From Methylovulum sp. (GTDB lineage: Bacteria > Pseudomonadota > Gammaproteobacteria > Methylococcales > Methylomonadaceae), in contig JAURZI010000111.1 in NCBI GenBank assembly GCA_030653435.1, positions 62,001 to 126,000 of the forward strand: a stretch of DNA of 64,000 nt. The letters run 5' to 3'. The notes beneath the pieces are model-generated. The model did no database searches. It was not told where the DNA came from and saw only the letters and a list, made by a program, of their open reading frames with translations. Positions 54,346 to 63,295 of this stretch are shown in pieces; positions within the stretch are counted from its first letter, which is position 1, and every line of letters starts with the position of its first letter. A program made the translations under genes and the position numbers.

Positions 54346-55756
54346 CGGCGGAAGCCTGTAGTTGTTGTAAAGCCGGTTTAAATAAGGCGGGTATATCCGA
54401 CAGCGGCTGCAATTGGTTGTCAGTGTTGAATATCTGGTGTTGTTGCAGCCATTGCTCAAATTCAGGGGCGGGCCTCAGCCCCAGCACTTGGCGTAAATAA
54501 AGCGCATCATGGAAAGATGTGGATTGGTAATTGAGCATGACATCATCGGCGCCGGGAACACCCATGATAAATGTGCCGCCAGCCACGGCAAACTGGGTCA
54601 GCAGCATATCCATATCATCCTGGTCGGCTTCGGCGTGGTTGGTGTAGCAGACATCGCAGCCCATAGGCAGGCCCAATAATTTGCCGCAGAAATGGTCTTC
54701 CAGCCCGGCGCGGATAATCTGCTTGCCGTCGTAAAGATATTCCGGGCCGATAAAGCCGACCACGGTATTGACCAGCAACGGTTTAAATTTTCGGGCGACG
54801 GCATAAGCACGGGCTTCACAGGTTTGTTGGTCCAAGCCTTCATGGGCATTGGCGGATAACGCACTGCCTTGTCCGGTTTCAAAATACATGCAGTTGTCGC
54901 CTAAGATCCCGTTTTCAAACAGGCTGCCGCGCCCCAGTTCCTGTACGGCGGCGTGGGCTTCATGTAATAAATTGAGATTAATGCCGAAGCTGTCATTGGC
55001 TTTTTGGGTTCCGGCTATGGATTGGAAGACCAAATCGACCGGCGCGCCTTGCGCGATAGCTTTCAAGGTGGTTGTCACATGCGCCAGGATGCAGGCTTGG
55101 GTAGGGATGTGATACCGCTCGATGACCTCATGCAGCATGTGCAGCAAGCGGCTCGTTGCTTCCAGATTGTCGGACGCCGGGTTGATACCGATAACGGCAT
55201 CGCCGCAGCCGTACAGCAATCCGTCCAGTAGGCTGGCAGCCACTCCGGCGGGATGGTCGGTGGGATGGTTGGGTTGCAAACGCGTGGACAAGCGGTTTTC
55301 CAGGCCGATGGTGTTGCGGAAGCGGGTAATCACGCGGCATTTTTTAGCGACCAGGATCAGATCCTGGATACGCATGATTTTCGATACGGCAGCGACCATC
55401 TCCGGCGTCAAGCCGGGGGCCAATACGCTGAGCGCTTCGGTGCCGGCTGCATCGGACAACAGCCAGTTGCGGAAATCGCCGACGGTCAGGTGGCTGACCG
55501 GCGCAAACGCCGCGCTATCATGCCCGTCGATAATCAAACGCGTGACTTCATCCTGTTCGTAAGGCACCAGTGCTTCATTAAGGAATTGTTTGAGCGGCAC
55601 ATCGGCAAGCACCCATTGCGCGGCGACGCGTTCAAGATGGTTGGCGGCAGCCACACCGGCCAGATAATCACCGGAACGCGGCGGTGTCGCCTTAGCCATC
55701 AGATTACGCAGGGTTTTAAAATCGTAGGCTTGGTGGGTTATGTGGGTTTTATACAT
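54329..55756 (-). CDS. eutB: Ethanolamine ammonia-lyase large subunit
   Basis: A 475-residue catalytic chain (E. coli EutB 453). With EutC and adenosylcobalamin it converts ethanolamine to acetaldehyde and ammonia. Conserved blocks are RSGDYLAGVAAANHLERVAA, FETGQGSALSANAH, NTVVGFIGPEYLYDG and GLEDHFCGKLLGLPMGCD. There are no microcompartment shell, reactivase (EutA) or aldehyde dehydrogenase genes in the window. It is followed by eutC and a metallopeptidase in an overlapping set. Confidence 0.96.
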   Translation of the reverse strand: MYKTHITHQAYDFKTLRNLMAKATPPRSGDYLAGVAAANHLERVAAQWVLADVPLKQFLNEALVPYEQDEVTRLIIDGHDSAAFAPVSHLTVGDFRNWLLSDAAGTEALSVLAPGLTPEMVAAVSKIMRIQDLILVAKKCRVITRFRNTIGLENRLSTRLQPNHPTDHPAGVAASLLDGLLYGCGDAVIGINPASDNLEATSRLLHMLHEVIERYHIPTQACILAHVTTTLKAIAQGAPVDLVFQSIAGTQKANDSFGINLNLLHEAHAAVQELGRGSLFENGILGDNCMYFETGQGSALSANAHEGLDQQTCEARAYAVARKFKPLLVNTVVGFIGPEYLYDGKQIIRAGLEDHFCGKLLGLPMGCDVCYTNHAEADQDDMDMLLTQFAVAGGTFIMGVPGADDVMLNYQSTSFHDALYLRQVLGLRPAPEFEQWLQQHQIFNTDNQLQPLSDIPALFKPALQQLQASADEHQR

Positions 55757-55981
55757 GATTGACTATCCAGATATGTGGAATGTCCAAATTAGCATACCAT
55801 TATGAAAGCGGTGTTGTTATACACGGTTACCGGATAGGAATCCATAGCCTGGATAGGCCGCGATAATTGAATTCATGATGGTGGCATGGACCGCTCCATC
55901 TTAAATTTTCTTACCAAGACTCAGGAAACTCTAGTAATATTCTATGCGTTAATGCTGTTAATTACTCTCAAGGAGACTACC

Positions 55982-56650
55982 ATGAAATTAAATACTGCTA
56001 TATCCCGTCCAGAAGCCAGTATTCTGGCGACCAACAAAATGTTGCGTAACACTTACATGTTGTTGTCGTTGACCTTGCTGTTCAGCGCGGTGACTGCTGG
56101 CGCGGCCATGTACCTTAATCTACCTCATCCGGGTCTGATCCTGACTTTGGTGGGCTTTTACGGCTTATTGTTTTTAACGACAAAATTCCGTAACAGCGCC
56201 ATAGGGCTGGTCTGTGTGTTTGCGTTGACCGGCTTTATGGGCTTGACTTTAGGGCCTATTTTGTCCATGTATATCAAAGCGTTCAGCAATGGTCATGAGT
56301 TGATCTTGATGGCGTTGGGTGGCACAGGCGTGATTTTCCTGGGGCTTTCTGCTTATGCACTGACCACGCGTAAAGATTTCAGCTTTATGGGCGGATTTTT
56401 GATGGTTGGCATACTGGTCGCTTTTCTGGCGGGTATCGGTGCCGTTGTTTTTGCCATTCCCGCGTTATCGTTGGCGGTTTCTGCGATGTTCATCCTGTTG
56501 ATGTCCGGCATGATTTTGTTTCAGACCAGCGCAATGGTCAACGGTGGTGAAACCAACTATATCCTGGCGACGGTGAATTTATACGTGTCTATCTACAACT
56601 TGTTCCTGAGTTTGTTGCAGATACTGGGCGTTTTTAGCGGCAGGGAATAA
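55982..56650 (+). CDS. Bax1-I (BI-1/YccA) family membrane protein
   Basis: A 222-residue protein with seven predicted membrane helices. TNKMLRNTYMLLSLTLLFSA at the start and a final Y-L/Y-N-L-F-L-S-L-L-Q-I stretch are typical of the BI-1/YccA family. E. coli YccA modulates FtsH protease. AAGGAGACTACCATG is a strong start; a longer frame to 55886 has no site. Confidence 0.92.
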   Translation: MKLNTAISRPEASILATNKMLRNTYMLLSLTLLFSAVTAGAAMYLNLPHPGLILTLVGFYGLLFLTTKFRNSAIGLVCVFALTGFMGLTLGPILSMYIKAFSNGHELILMALGGTGVIFLGLSAYALTTRKDFSFMGGFLMVGILVAFLAGIGAVVFAIPALSLAVSAMFILLMSGMILFQTSAMVNGGETNYILATVNLYVSIYNLFLSLLQILGVFSGRE

Positions 56651-56660
56651 CTGATTAGCG

Positions 56661-56692
56661 TATCGGGCGCACCCGCCGGATTGCGCCCGATA
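56661..56692. terminator. Hairpin between convergent genes
   Basis: TATCGGGCGCA and TGCGCCCGATA form an 11-bp perfect stem with a 10-nt loop, 10 bp after the Bax1-I stop. Only three T follow, so it may be a weak terminator for either strand. Confidence 0.6.
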
Positions 56693-56701
56693 GGGTTTAG
56701 C

Positions 56702-57067
56702 CTAACGCAATTGCCACGTCGAACGATAGCTGGTTTCTTTATCAAAATCTTCCCAGACATAATCCGGGGTGACTATCGGTTTGGTAGGGATCATAAAAGT
56801 CACCAAATCGTATGCCCCGCTCAATGTACGGCCCATCATATGCACCAATCCCGTCACTAATCCGGCTGTCGCGGCATACGCAGGGCCGTGTGCTTGATTA
56901 GCCACCATAATGGTTTTGGGGATCTCCACGATGCCTGTCGCTGCGTTGGCGATGCCGTTCCCCAGTTTTGCGCCTAACCGGGCAGGGTAACTTGATGCCG
57001 TCGCATCGTAAGATATGGAAAAGAAGAGCGTTGATACTATCAACACTGTTTTTAATAGCTGTTTCAT
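56702..57067 (-). CDS. Exosortase-associated small protein (TIGR04073-like)
   Basis: A 121-residue secreted protein with a signal peptide (about residues 1-25). ARLGAKLGNGIANAATGIVE, then RTLSGAYDLVTFMIP and DYVWEDFD, fits the TIGR04073 family that co-occurs with exosortase systems. No exosortase gene is in this window. The start at 57067 was chosen because it gives a normal signal peptide; an extension to 57235 would run through the palindromic repeat. Confidence 0.78.
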   Translation of the reverse strand: MKQLLKTVLIVSTLFFSISYDATASSYPARLGAKLGNGIANAATGIVEIPKTIMVANQAHGPAYAATAGLVTGLVHMMGRTLSGAYDLVTFMIPTKPIVTPDYVWEDFDKETSYRSTWQLR

Positions 57068-57188
57068 CAGTGACTCCAGAAAATGATACAAAATAAAACC
57101 GGTTTCAGGTTTAGGATAGTATACCGTAAATGCGCTGTATGGATGAGTTGCAATGGCAGGTGTTTGCTGTACAGTTGTTGCAGACATG

Positions 57189-57241
57189 TAGGGCGTGCCA
57201 TGCGCGCCTTTGCTCTCAAAATGCGCGCATGGCACGCCCTA
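57189..57241. repeat. Palindromic repeat element, perfect copy
   Basis: TAGGGCGTGCCATGCGCGC (57189-57207) and its exact reverse complement (57223-57241) form a 19-bp stem around a 15-nt loop. It lies between divergent genes. It is the most intact member of the family also seen at 39222-39309, 49999-50017 and 945-958. Confidence 0.8.
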
Positions 57242-57341
57242 GGTCGGATTTAAAACCGAGAGCATCCCACTTGGGCGCCGGGTTGTTTTTATGTGAATCT
57301 ACAGGAAAAATACTCTGAAAAAAAATTCAGCGGCAGCGAAA

Positions 57342-58655
57342 ATGAGCTTGCGCTCACAAATTAATGCCAGAATCTTCCTTACCAGTGTTGCGATACTGAT
57401 TTTAGGAGGCTCTGTTGCGGTTTGGCAAGCCCGTAGCGCGGTTAGCAAGGAAATTGATTCATCGCTGAATCTGGCCGCACAGCTTATTAAACTGAATTTT
57501 CCGCAATCGCAGCAAAGCGCTGTGGATGTCAGCGCCTGGTTGCCGCGTTTTGTGTCATTGGAACAAACCCGGCATTTGAAAATTCAGCTCAAAGAACCTA
57601 CTGGCGAAGTCGTTAAATTTACTGCCGATCATAAACGCGTAGCTGATGCCGAGATGCCGCCGCGTTGGTTTATCGGGCTGGTTTCCAGCCAATATCCCGA
57701 TGTTGAGCAACAGTTGACGACAGCCGACGGCAAGCAACTGACGCTGATTATCGAGGCTGACCCGCTGGATGAAATCACCGAAGTCTGGGCAGAAAGCTGT
57801 GTATTTTTTATGTCCTTGCTGGTTATGGCCTTATTGACCTTTGTTGCCGTCAATCTGGTGTTCAACAAGGCGTTAAATGCGATAGCGCAGATTGTGGACG
57901 GTTTGAAGACTATCGAGCAAGGTGATTACCAGCAAAAATTACCGGATTTTAAGACCCAGGAATACGACCATATCGCCAAGGCCATTAACCATATGACGGC
58001 TGTGTTGGATGCCGCACACCAGGAAAACAGCGCGTTGACCTTGCATTCTTTGGAAATACAGGAAGAAGAGCGGCAGCATTTGTCCCAGGAACTGCATGAT
58101 GAGCTGGGACAATCGTTGACGGCCATTAAAGTCATGGCGGTGACGGCGAAAAACCAGAATGCTGATACCGAACAGCTCACCGATGCCATTATCGGCATTT
58201 GTGATCATCTGATAACCGTCGTGCGTTCGATGATGCGTAATTTACATCCTTTGGTGCTGACTGAGCTGGGCTTGAAGGCAACCTTGGAAGATTTGTTAAA
58301 TCACTGGGCCGGCAGAAATCCGGAATTGGTGCTAACGCTATATTGTGCTGATGAGGTTGACAGTCTGGAGCAGAAGATAACGATCCAGATATTCAGGATC
58401 GTGCAGGAATGTATCACCAATATCGTCCGCCATGCCCAAGCTACAAAAGCGACGATTACGCTCGGCATTGCCCCCGCAAACTTATTACAACTACAGGTTA
58501 GCGATAACGGTCGCGGCTGTGAGCAAGCAACCATAACAACCGGCTTTGGCCTATTGGGCATGCGGGAGAGGGTCAACAGCCTGGGCGGCGTATTGACCAT
58601 TCAAACTCGTCCCGGTCAAGGTATGAGCATAAGCGCGAGTATTCCATTACCATGA
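57342..58655 (+). CDS. MoxY-like sensor histidine kinase
   Basis: A 437-residue membrane kinase. TM1 (about residues 8-30) and TM2 (about 150-172) enclose a periplasmic domain of the LapD/MoxY N-terminal type. A HAMP-like linker precedes the HisKA_3 dimerisation domain with phospho-acceptor H252 in LSQELHDELGQSL. The ATPase domain has VQECITNIVRHA (N-box) and VSDNGRG (G1). MoxY with MoxX regulates methanol dehydrogenase genes in Paracoccus; in a methylotroph a similar role is likely, but inferred. The stop overlaps the response regulator start by 4 bp. Confidence 0.85.
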   Translation: MSLRSQINARIFLTSVAILILGGSVAVWQARSAVSKEIDSSLNLAAQLIKLNFPQSQQSAVDVSAWLPRFVSLEQTRHLKIQLKEPTGEVVKFTADHKRVADAEMPPRWFIGLVSSQYPDVEQQLTTADGKQLTLIIEADPLDEITEVWAESCVFFMSLLVMALLTFVAVNLVFNKALNAIAQIVDGLKTIEQGDYQQKLPDFKTQEYDHIAKAINHMTAVLDAAHQENSALTLHSLEIQEEERQHLSQELHDELGQSLTAIKVMAVTAKNQNADTEQLTDAIIGICDHLITVVRSMMRNLHPLVLTELGLKATLEDLLNHWAGRNPELVLTLYCADEVDSLEQKITIQIFRIVQECITNIVRHAQATKATITLGIAPANLLQLQVSDNGRGCEQATITTGFGLLGMRERVNSLGGVLTIQTRPGQGMSISASIPLP

Positions 58656-59296
58656 AAGAGACCATTAAAGTCATATTGGTCGATGACCATGCTGTAGTGC
58701 GCGCCGGTTTCCGTCTGTTGCTGGCCTCGGTTGACAGCATTGACGTTATTGCCGAAGCCGAGCGTGGCGAGGCTGCTTGCCAGCTTTATCTCGAAAAACA
58801 GCCGGATGTGATGGTGTTGGATTTATCCATGCCTGGTATCGGTGGGCTGGAAACCCTGCGACGGATTTGTAACCGCGATAGTCATGCAAAAATACTGGTC
58901 TTTAGCGTACATGACGAAGCGGTATATGTGCATCGTGCGATGAGTGCAGGCGCTAAAGGCTATATCACCAAAAGCACCGCGCCCGATATTCTTCCGATAG
59001 CGATACAAACAATAGCCGCAGGCGGTATCTATGTCGAAGATGGCTTGATTGGCACTAGGCCGGCAAGCGCTAATAGCATGGCCTATCGGGCCATTATTGA
59101 GGGTTTGACGCCTAGGGAATTCGACGTTTTTCTGCTCTTGGCAAAGGGTTTGACGGCACACAAAGTGGCCGATGAATTATGTCTGGGCTATAAAACAGTC
59201 GCCAATTACGGCACGCAAATTAAAAATAAACTTAATGCGTCTACGGCCGCCGAGTTGGCGCATATTGCGATGGTTTCAGGGGTGATAAAAGGCTGA
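58652..59296 (+). CDS. MoxX-like NarL/FixJ response regulator
   Basis: A 214-residue regulator. The receiver domain has D11, D12 and phospho-acceptor D57 in VMVLDLSMPG, and a conserved lysine in GYITKSTA. The LuxR-type helix-turn-helix is LTPREFDVFLLLAKGLTAHKVA. It is the evident partner of the overlapping kinase. The target promoters are unknown; methanol oxidation genes are the expected targets by analogy to MoxX. Confidence 0.9.
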   Translation: MKETIKVILVDDHAVVRAGFRLLLASVDSIDVIAEAERGEAACQLYLEKQPDVMVLDLSMPGIGGLETLRRICNRDSHAKILVFSVHDEAVYVHRAMSAGAKGYITKSTAPDILPIAIQTIAAGGIYVEDGLIGTRPASANSMAYRAIIEGLTPREFDVFLLLAKGLTAHKVADELCLGYKTVANYGTQIKNKLNASTAAELAHIAMVSGVIKG

Positions 59297-59420
59297 ATAT
59301 TGCTGGAACCGCCTGCTTGCCGGGCTTTCCCGGTTAACCTATGGCAATATCAACGGCCTGTTCTACCTATCCTAACTGAGCTAAACTTATCCTTTTCCAT
59401 CATGAACCAGGAGTTTCCGC

Positions 59421-59900
59421 ATGAATGCACACACTGAAGCGCGCCCCCCATTTCCGCCCTTTACCCGTGAGACGGCAATCCAAAAAGTACGCATGGCTGA
59501 AAATGCCTGGAATAACCGCGATCCGGAGCGTGTCGCGCTAGCCTATACGATGGGCAGCCGTTGGCGTAACCGCGCCGAATTCCCAGTAGGCCGTGAGCAA
59601 ATTATTGCGTTTTTGACGCGTAAATGGGCTAAAGAACTAGAATATCGCTTGATAAAAGAACTCTGGGCTTTTGACGGCAACCGGATAGCTGTCCGTTTTG
59701 CTTACGAGTGGCGTGACGAAAACGACAGCTGGTGTCGTTCTTACGGTAATGAGAACTGGGAGTTCGACGAACAGGGCTTGATGCGAACCCGTTATGCCAG
59801 CATCAATGATTTACCGATTACGGAAGCCGAACGAAAATTTCATTGGCCACAGGGCAATCGCCCTGATGATTATCCTGGGCTAAGTGATTTGGGATTGTAA
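59421..59900 (+). CDS. DUF1348 (NTF2-like fold) protein
   Basis: A 159-residue soluble protein. The pattern [34 protein letters not shown] and [20 protein letters not shown] fits the DUF1348 group of SnoaL/NTF2-like proteins. No enzymatic role is known. AGGAG lies 7 bp before the start. It seems to be a single-gene unit. Confidence 0.88.
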   Translation: MNAHTEARPPFPPFTRETAIQKVRMAENAWNNRDPERVALAYTMGSRWRNRAEFPVGREQIIAFLTRKWAKELEYRLIKELWAFDGNRIAVRFAYEWRDENDSWCRSYGNENWEFDEQGLMRTRYASINDLPITEAERKFHWPQGNRPDDYPGLSDLGL

Positions 59901-59939
59901 AGTTTAGGCCGCCGTCGCAAACAACATCTTATTAAACAT

Positions 59940-60353
59940 TCAAACAACTATTTTCCCCCGTAAGGCCTTAACCCGGCCTTGCCGGATTTTATTGTCCAGG
60001 CGTTTCAGCTTGGCGCTTTTCGTCGGTTTGGTCGCTTTACGTTTTTTATGCACGACAGTCACATGTGTTATTAAATCCTGTAGTCGGCGGTAGGCGTCCT
60101 GTTTGTTTTTTTCCTGGGTACGGTACTGTTGCGCCTTGATGACCACCACCCCCTCTTTTGAAATGCGCTGGTCATTTAAAGCCAACAGCTTTTCTTTATA
60201 AAACTCGGGCAGGGATGACGCATGAACATCAAAACGTAAATGCACGGCCGTAGACACTTTATTGACATGTTGGCCGCCAGCGCCTTGAGCGCGAATGGCA
60301 TAGACCTCGATTTCATGGTCTGGAATGCAAAGCTGGGCGGATATTGGCAACAT
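59940..60353 (-). CDS. arfB: Alternative ribosome-rescue factor ArfB
   Basis: A 137-residue release-factor homologue with GAGGQHVNK (GGQ at 26-28), which hydrolyses peptidyl-tRNA on stalled ribosomes. The C-terminal basic tail (KKRKATKPTKSAKLKRLDNK) that enters the mRNA channel is present. The length matches E. coli YaeJ (140). It lacks the stop-codon recognition domain of RF1/RF2. Confidence 0.95.
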   Translation of the reverse strand: MLPISAQLCIPDHEIEVYAIRAQGAGGQHVNKVSTAVHLRFDVHASSLPEFYKEKLLALNDQRISKEGVVVIKAQQYRTQEKNKQDAYRRLQDLITHVTVVHKKRKATKPTKSAKLKRLDNKIRQGRVKALRGKIVV

Positions 60354-60496
60354 GGCGGGCTATCCTTTGAAAAATGGGGCGGGCTGCAAACCCGTCCCAG
60401 CAACGCATATACTCACGGTTTAACAAAGCGCCAGGATCCAATGCGTACTTTTCAGCAGTCATTGTCCTGTCCAGGGAAGAGTACGCGCTATGTAGC

Positions 60497-63103
60497 CTAT
60501 TCCTCGTCCAAATCTTCCGCCAGTAACTTGCCTTTTTTGCCGTAGCTCGGCGCGATGCTGATTAATAAGGTAATGAACGTAGCGACATAAGGCACGGCTT
60601 GTACCGACAATACCGAGATCCAGAGTTTTCCGCTCAAATTGTCGAAATGTTCCAGGGTTGCCATGGCGGCAATGGCTGAACCCAATAAGATTAACAGCAA
60701 CAGTTCTTGCCGGATAATCATCAGCCCGGCAAACAACGGGCCCTGTTTTTCATACTTAGGGGTACGCATGAACGGCTTGCCGGATGTGAACAGACCTTGT
60801 ATCGTGCCTTTGGCGACGGTATGCGTCAAAGCCAAGCCCGATAGCGCCGCGCCCAGCGACTGCCATACCGAACAAGGGACCCGCGCTTGATAAAGCCATA
60901 AACCGCGCAGAATTTTGAAACTGAACAAGCCAATAGTGGGCAATAAGAAGGCGTTGACCGGCAATTCACTGTGTATCGGGTCATAGACGATGACTGCGGT
61001 CAACAGTAAACTGGTGCTGGTGAACAATAAGGCTAACGCATCTGAAAACCACGGCAACCAGCCCGCCACAAAATAGTAGCGTTGGGCTGCCGTCAGCGGT
61101 GATTTTTTAGTCGGCAAAAAGCTCCGCCAATGGCCTTTAATGATCTGCATGGCGCCATAAACCCAGCGGAAGCGCTGCGTCATATAGCCTGAGAAAGTGT
61201 CCGGCATCAAGCCGCGGCCAAATGAATCCTTGACATAGACTGAGTCGTAACCGGCTTCATACAAGCGCAAACCGAGTTCGCTGTCTTCGCAAATACACCA
61301 TTCCGCCCATTTACCGACTTCCAGCAACGCCGATTTCCTGATCATCGTCATCGTGCCATGCTGGATAATCGCGTTGTATTCGTTGCGCTGTACCATGCCG
61401 ATATTAAAAAATCCGGCATATTCCCAGTAGCATATATTTTTAAACGTGCTTTGATGACGGTCTCGATAATCCTGCGGTGATTGCACAAAGCCGACGTTTT
61501 CATTATCAAAATACGGCACCATGCAGTTGAGCCAATCCGGCGACAAAATATAGTCGCTGTCAATCACGGCAATGATTTCGGCATCAGGGGCGGTTTGTTC
61601 CAGCGCATGGTTAATTGCACCGGCTTTAAAGCCCGGCCAGTTTTCCAGATGAAAGAACCGGAACATCGGCCCCAAGCGTTCGCAATCGTCACGCACCGGC
61701 TCCCAGATGGCAGGATCTTTGGTGTTATTATCCATCACCAGCACTTCCAGATGGGGGTAATCAACTTTTGCCAAGGCTTCTAAGGTCTTACGCACCATGG
61801 CTGGCGGTTCGTTATGGATAGGCAGATGCAACGATACTTTGGGATATTTGAATGCGGATGTCGGCGTCAAGGGTTGGAACGTTCTTGCGCTTTTCCGGTG
61901 CCAGATTACCTCGGCGATCTCCAAGCTTTCTATCATCAGGATAAATGCAGCCAGTATCTGCATCAAGATCAGGATGACCCAAAAAGCGATGGTCAACGGC
62001 GTCTGGTATTGCTGGGCGCCGACCGACACCGACCAGAATATGGTTGATGCCGCCAAATTGGTTATCACGCCAAAAAACACCACGCCAGGCAGTTTCAGGC
62101 TTCTGCGCGTGAACAAAAACAAGCCCATTACGACAATGCTGAAAATTCCAGCGCCCGTGGCCCAATGCTCCCAGTTCGGCAAGGTCAATACATCGCCGTC
62201 CATAGGGTACTTGGCGATGCGGTCGGCATTAAAGATGCCCCAATACGCGCCTGCCGAGCCTTCTATTGATTGTTTCCAAGGCTGGTCGAACGCTTCAACG
62301 ATGTAATAAGTAACTTTTTCCTGGTCGGCTCGGTTTAAAAAATCACGTAATACTTTGGCCTGATTAGACACCGATGCTGTGGCATGTTTGGCGGGTTGAC
62401 CATCGGATGGCCAACCGATTTCAGTGATGATAACGGGTTTGTTCGGATAAGCTTTCTGGACATCGTGATAACGGTCGAAAATGTAATCAACAGCATCTTC
62501 CGCGGCAATCCCTTCCCAGTAAGGCAGGATATGCACGGCTATAAAATCGACTTCCTCCACCAGTTTGGGGTGTTTAAGCCATTCGGCCCAGGTTTCCGAG
62601 GTGCTGACTGGCCGCCAATTGCGTTTCTTCACTTCGCGTATATATTCAATCAGCGCGGCTTCAGGAATATCATTACGCAACAGCACCTCGTTGCCGACCA
62701 TGAGCCGGATAATTTTCGGATTATTCTGGCGACTGATGTCCAATAAGGTTTCAATTTCCTGGCGGTTCTTTTCCAGGTTGCCGTCAATCCATGCCCCCAA
62801 GGTCACATTCAGGTTGTGCTTGGCAGCTATCTCCGGGATTTTATGTTGCCCTCTGAGCATGCTATAGGTTCGGATGGCATGGACTTTGTTTTCGAGGAGC
62901 GCCAAATCCTTGTCAATATCCGCTTCATTGACGAAGATATTATCCCTGGGGTCATCCGTTTTACGGGTAGGGTCGTAAGTCAGCCCCATCGTGGTTTTTG
63001 TCCAGGTTTGTAATTGCAGCGGGTTGTTAACATAGCTCCAAATGCTGAAATTAATCATAACCAGCAATGCGAGTGCAATTAAAGTAGCTATCTTTGTTTT
63101 CAT
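60497..63103 (-). CDS. GH17-GT2 beta-glucan synthase-like membrane protein (NdvB-like)
   Basis: An 868-residue inner-membrane protein. After TM1 (about residues 4-25) a periplasmic GH17-like domain (about 39-310) has the two glutamates in LMVGNEVLLR and VITEIGWPSDG. Several helices lead to a cytoplasmic GT2 domain (about 430-660) with VSLHLPIHNEP, IDSDYILSPDW (DxD) and QRFRWVYGAMQ. More helices follow. This architecture matches NdvB-type synthases of cyclic or linear beta-1,3/1,6-glucans, with GH17 trimming or branching the product. It likely makes periplasmic or secreted glucan. Confidence 0.9.
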   Translation of the reverse strand: MKTKIATLIALALLVMINFSIWSYVNNPLQLQTWTKTTMGLTYDPTRKTDDPRDNIFVNEADIDKDLALLENKVHAIRTYSMLRGQHKIPEIAAKHNLNVTLGAWIDGNLEKNRQEIETLLDISRQNNPKIIRLMVGNEVLLRNDIPEAALIEYIREVKKRNWRPVSTSETWAEWLKHPKLVEEVDFIAVHILPYWEGIAAEDAVDYIFDRYHDVQKAYPNKPVIITEIGWPSDGQPAKHATASVSNQAKVLRDFLNRADQEKVTYYIVEAFDQPWKQSIEGSAGAYWGIFNADRIAKYPMDGDVLTLPNWEHWATGAGIFSIVVMGLFLFTRRSLKLPGVVFFGVITNLAASTIFWSVSVGAQQYQTPLTIAFWVILILMQILAAFILMIESLEIAEVIWHRKSARTFQPLTPTSAFKYPKVSLHLPIHNEPPAMVRKTLEALAKVDYPHLEVLVMDNNTKDPAIWEPVRDDCERLGPMFRFFHLENWPGFKAGAINHALEQTAPDAEIIAVIDSDYILSPDWLNCMVPYFDNENVGFVQSPQDYRDRHQSTFKNICYWEYAGFFNIGMVQRNEYNAIIQHGTMTMIRKSALLEVGKWAEWCICEDSELGLRLYEAGYDSVYVKDSFGRGLMPDTFSGYMTQRFRWVYGAMQIIKGHWRSFLPTKKSPLTAAQRYYFVAGWLPWFSDALALLFTSTSLLLTAVIVYDPIHSELPVNAFLLPTIGLFSFKILRGLWLYQARVPCSVWQSLGAALSGLALTHTVAKGTIQGLFTSGKPFMRTPKYEKQGPLFAGLMIIRQELLLLILLGSAIAAMATLEHFDNLSGKLWISVLSVQAVPYVATFITLLISIAPSYGKKGKLLAEDLDEE

Positions 63104-63295
63104 CAGGGTGCTCGAAAGTTTTCGCTTAATGCGAAGAAGTATTGGGTTTGTTGAGGATTTTATTAAGATTGTGCAGCCATCATGCGATGATTTTCACAGA
63201 AACATTAGAATACGGCCAGCCCTTTATTTTACACGGGTTATAACACTAACAAGAAATTATTTAACAGCTGGCCTGTGTTAAGATGCAGGCGCAGA

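Noticed and set aside
60443-60486. Inverted repeat GCGTACTTTTC / GAAGAGTACGC downstream of the glucan synthase gene
   Set aside because: One mismatch, a 22-nt loop and no T-run in the reading direction, so the evidence for a terminator is weak.
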